Assembly: GCA_003136335.1 (NCBI GenBank)
Contig: PLEA01000150.1
Span: forward strand, 1 to 5,645
Direction of reading: 5' to 3'
DNA from: Acidobacteriaceae bacterium
GTDB lineage: Bacteria; Acidobacteriota; Terriglobia; Terriglobales; SbA1
DNA length: 5,645 bases
The notes beneath the pieces were generated by a model. It was not told the DNA's origin. It did no database searches and was given only the letters and a program-made list of their open reading frames with translations. Position 1 is the first letter of the stretch, and the number at the start of each line of letters is the position of its first letter. Below are positions 4,907-5,645 of this stretch, piece by piece. The translations under genes were made by a program, and so were the position numbers.

Positions 4907-5383
4907 TCAATTCATATCCGCCGGACAGCTTGCCGCCACCCACTTGCCCGTGTACGTCGCATGTCCGTTCATAGTCTGCCCGTTCCCGGTCAAAACAATT
5001 GAGAACGATCCCGTGCCGTTTTCCGAGTCGTTGACGTGGATTGTGCCGTGTGCCTCGGCTGTTCCATAGTTGGCCATTTGGCACGACGTTCCCCGCACCT
5101 CCATGTCGGTGCTCGAAGACTTCAGCACCGTCCAGACACACTTTTCTCCCGATCCGCCTGCCCATGGATTGCTACTCAAGTCCTTCTCTTTCACGCACGA
5201 TTTATATGTCCTGGGCTGCCCATTCTTCATCATGGCCGCGTATTGCGGTGGAAGCCCCGTCCACGTGATAATTTCGGTCATTTGCCAAAGGCCCGTTTTT
5301 ACGTTCAGCGGATGCGTGTCTCCCGCGGCCGTAGCCAGCGAAGCCGCCAAACAAATCACCGCAACTGCGATTGCCTTTCTCAT
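4907..5383 (-). CDS. DUF3617 family secreted protein
   Basis: A 158-residue exported protein. ATG 5383 is chosen over a TTG five codons upstream because AGGAGG (5390-5395) sits exactly six bases before it. Residues 1-20 are a standard signal peptide: MRKA, a hydrophobic core (IAVAVICLAASLA) and a small-residue cleavage region near Ala18-Ala20. The cysteine at 11 is not in a lipobox. The mature part follows the DUF3617 pattern I know from Acidobacteriota and Proteobacteria: NVKTGLWQMT at 27-36, GLPPQY at 43-48, a PRTYKSCV segment around Cys63, CVWTVL at 82-87, MEVRGTSC at 94-101 and TYTGKWVAASC at 143-153. Four cysteines (63, 82, 101, 153) in the mature chain could make two disulfides in the periplasm. 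The family function is unknown. A promoter candidate precedes it, and three minus-strand frames follow without gaps. Confidence 0.85.
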   Translation of the reverse strand: MRKAIAVAVICLAASLATAAGDTHPLNVKTGLWQMTEIITWTGLPPQYAAMMKNGQPRTYKSCVKEKDLSSNPWAGGSGEKCVWTVLKSSSTDMEVRGTSCQMANYGTAEAHGTIHVNDSENGTGSFSIVLTGNGQTMNGHATYTGKWVAASCPADMN

Positions 5384-5416
5384 TTTCGCCCTCCTCAAAG
5401 GTTCAAATCCAAACAG

Positions 5417-5444
5417 ACGATACCTCGATATTCCGAAAAGTCAA
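5417..5444 (-). promoter_or_regulatory. Candidate sigma-70 promoter of the DUF3617 gene
   Basis: On the minus strand, TTGACT (5444-5439) matches the -35 at five of six bases and TATCGT (5422-5417) the -10 at four of six, with a 16-base spacer. It places the transcript start around 5410, about 27 bases before ATG 5383, leaving room for the AGGAGG site. The remaining bases up to 5618 hold no other gene that I can support. Confidence 0.45.
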
Positions 5445-5618
5445 CCCCATTTCCAACCCTTCACTGCCTCCGCTGTCGCACTACCTCAGAGCAACCAATG
5501 GAGCTTGGGATGGTGCTCTCAACAGACGTCCAGAGTTCACGGATCAGAAATTGGGATGAACGGCATCTGCCGATGGCGCGACGGCGGAAGTCCGAACCCT
5601 GGCGAGTCTAAAGCATTG

Positions 5619-5645
5619 ATGGCGAAAAATCTTAGTACCCTATCG
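5619..5645 (+). CDS. Possible start of a plus-strand gene cut by the window end
   Basis: ATG at 5619 opens MAKNLSTLS and runs off the end still open. The opening is typical of a bacterial N-terminus, and the site is divergent from the DUF3617 gene, where a promoter region would be expected. No good ribosome binding site is seen (ggcgag at 5601-5606 is far), and nine residues cannot identify a family. Confidence 0.22.

Noticed and set aside
5560..5610. A tRNA-like ggttcg stretch on the minus strand
   Set aside because: The flanking bases do not form a T-arm stem, and no acceptor, D or anticodon arm can be found around it.
5036..5611. A 191-codon plus-strand frame opposite DUF3617
   Set aside because: It covers the signal peptide and promoter region of the DUF3617 gene in antisense and its product is Arg/Ser/Pro-rich without motifs.
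1..5645. CRISPR array, toxin-antitoxin pair, retron, or phage structural genes
   Set aside because: There are no regularly spaced repeats, no reverse transcriptase or toxin motif, and no capsid, tail or integrase frame in the window. A new system cannot be claimed from what is visible.

Overview
The window most resembles a chromosomal stretch from a soil bacterium of the Acidobacteriota type. That is an inference from gene content: a DUF3617-type secreted protein, a PilZ protein ending in a phenylalanine-tryptophan-glycine-isoleucine motif, a cupin behind an arginine-arginine leader, and a secreted-type clan GH-A glycosidase. No rRNA, tRNA or marker gene is present to confirm it. The six most secure genes cover only a little over half of the window, which is sparse for a bacterium. 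The spaces between them hold hairpins, palindromes and open frames that look like gene remnants.

Layout. Bases 1-120 are non-coding in all plus frames and rich in potential RNA helices. They abut, without an N-terminal half, the C-terminal part of a clan GH-A glycoside hydrolase (+, about 124-957). A 650-base stretch without a convincing gene follows (958-1609), then a small cupin with a strong ribosome binding site (+, 1610-2053). After a perfect hairpin at 2227-2250 comes a PilZ-domain protein (+, 2303-2692), a possible 42-residue ORF on the minus strand (2731-2859) and a small three-helix membrane protein (+, 2942-3292). A convergent gap (3293-3675) separates this half from the minus-strand half.

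The minus-strand half reads right to left from a candidate promoter at 5417-5444. It runs through a secreted DUF3617 protein (5383-4907), two short unrecognised open frames that touch or overlap end to end (4906-4625 and 4628-4428), and a GH25 muramidase without a signal peptide (4461-3676). If all four are translated they form one gapless unit; this is the nearest thing to an unfamiliar system here, but the two middle frames rest only on position and codon appearance. The GH25 part is clearly more GC-rich than the rest, which hints at separate acquisition. The last 27 bases may begin another plus-strand gene.

Nothing here is a demonstrable new system. The items most worth testing are the structured segment at the left end, the DUF3617-to-GH25 chain, and a 17-base exact direct repeat inside that chain.
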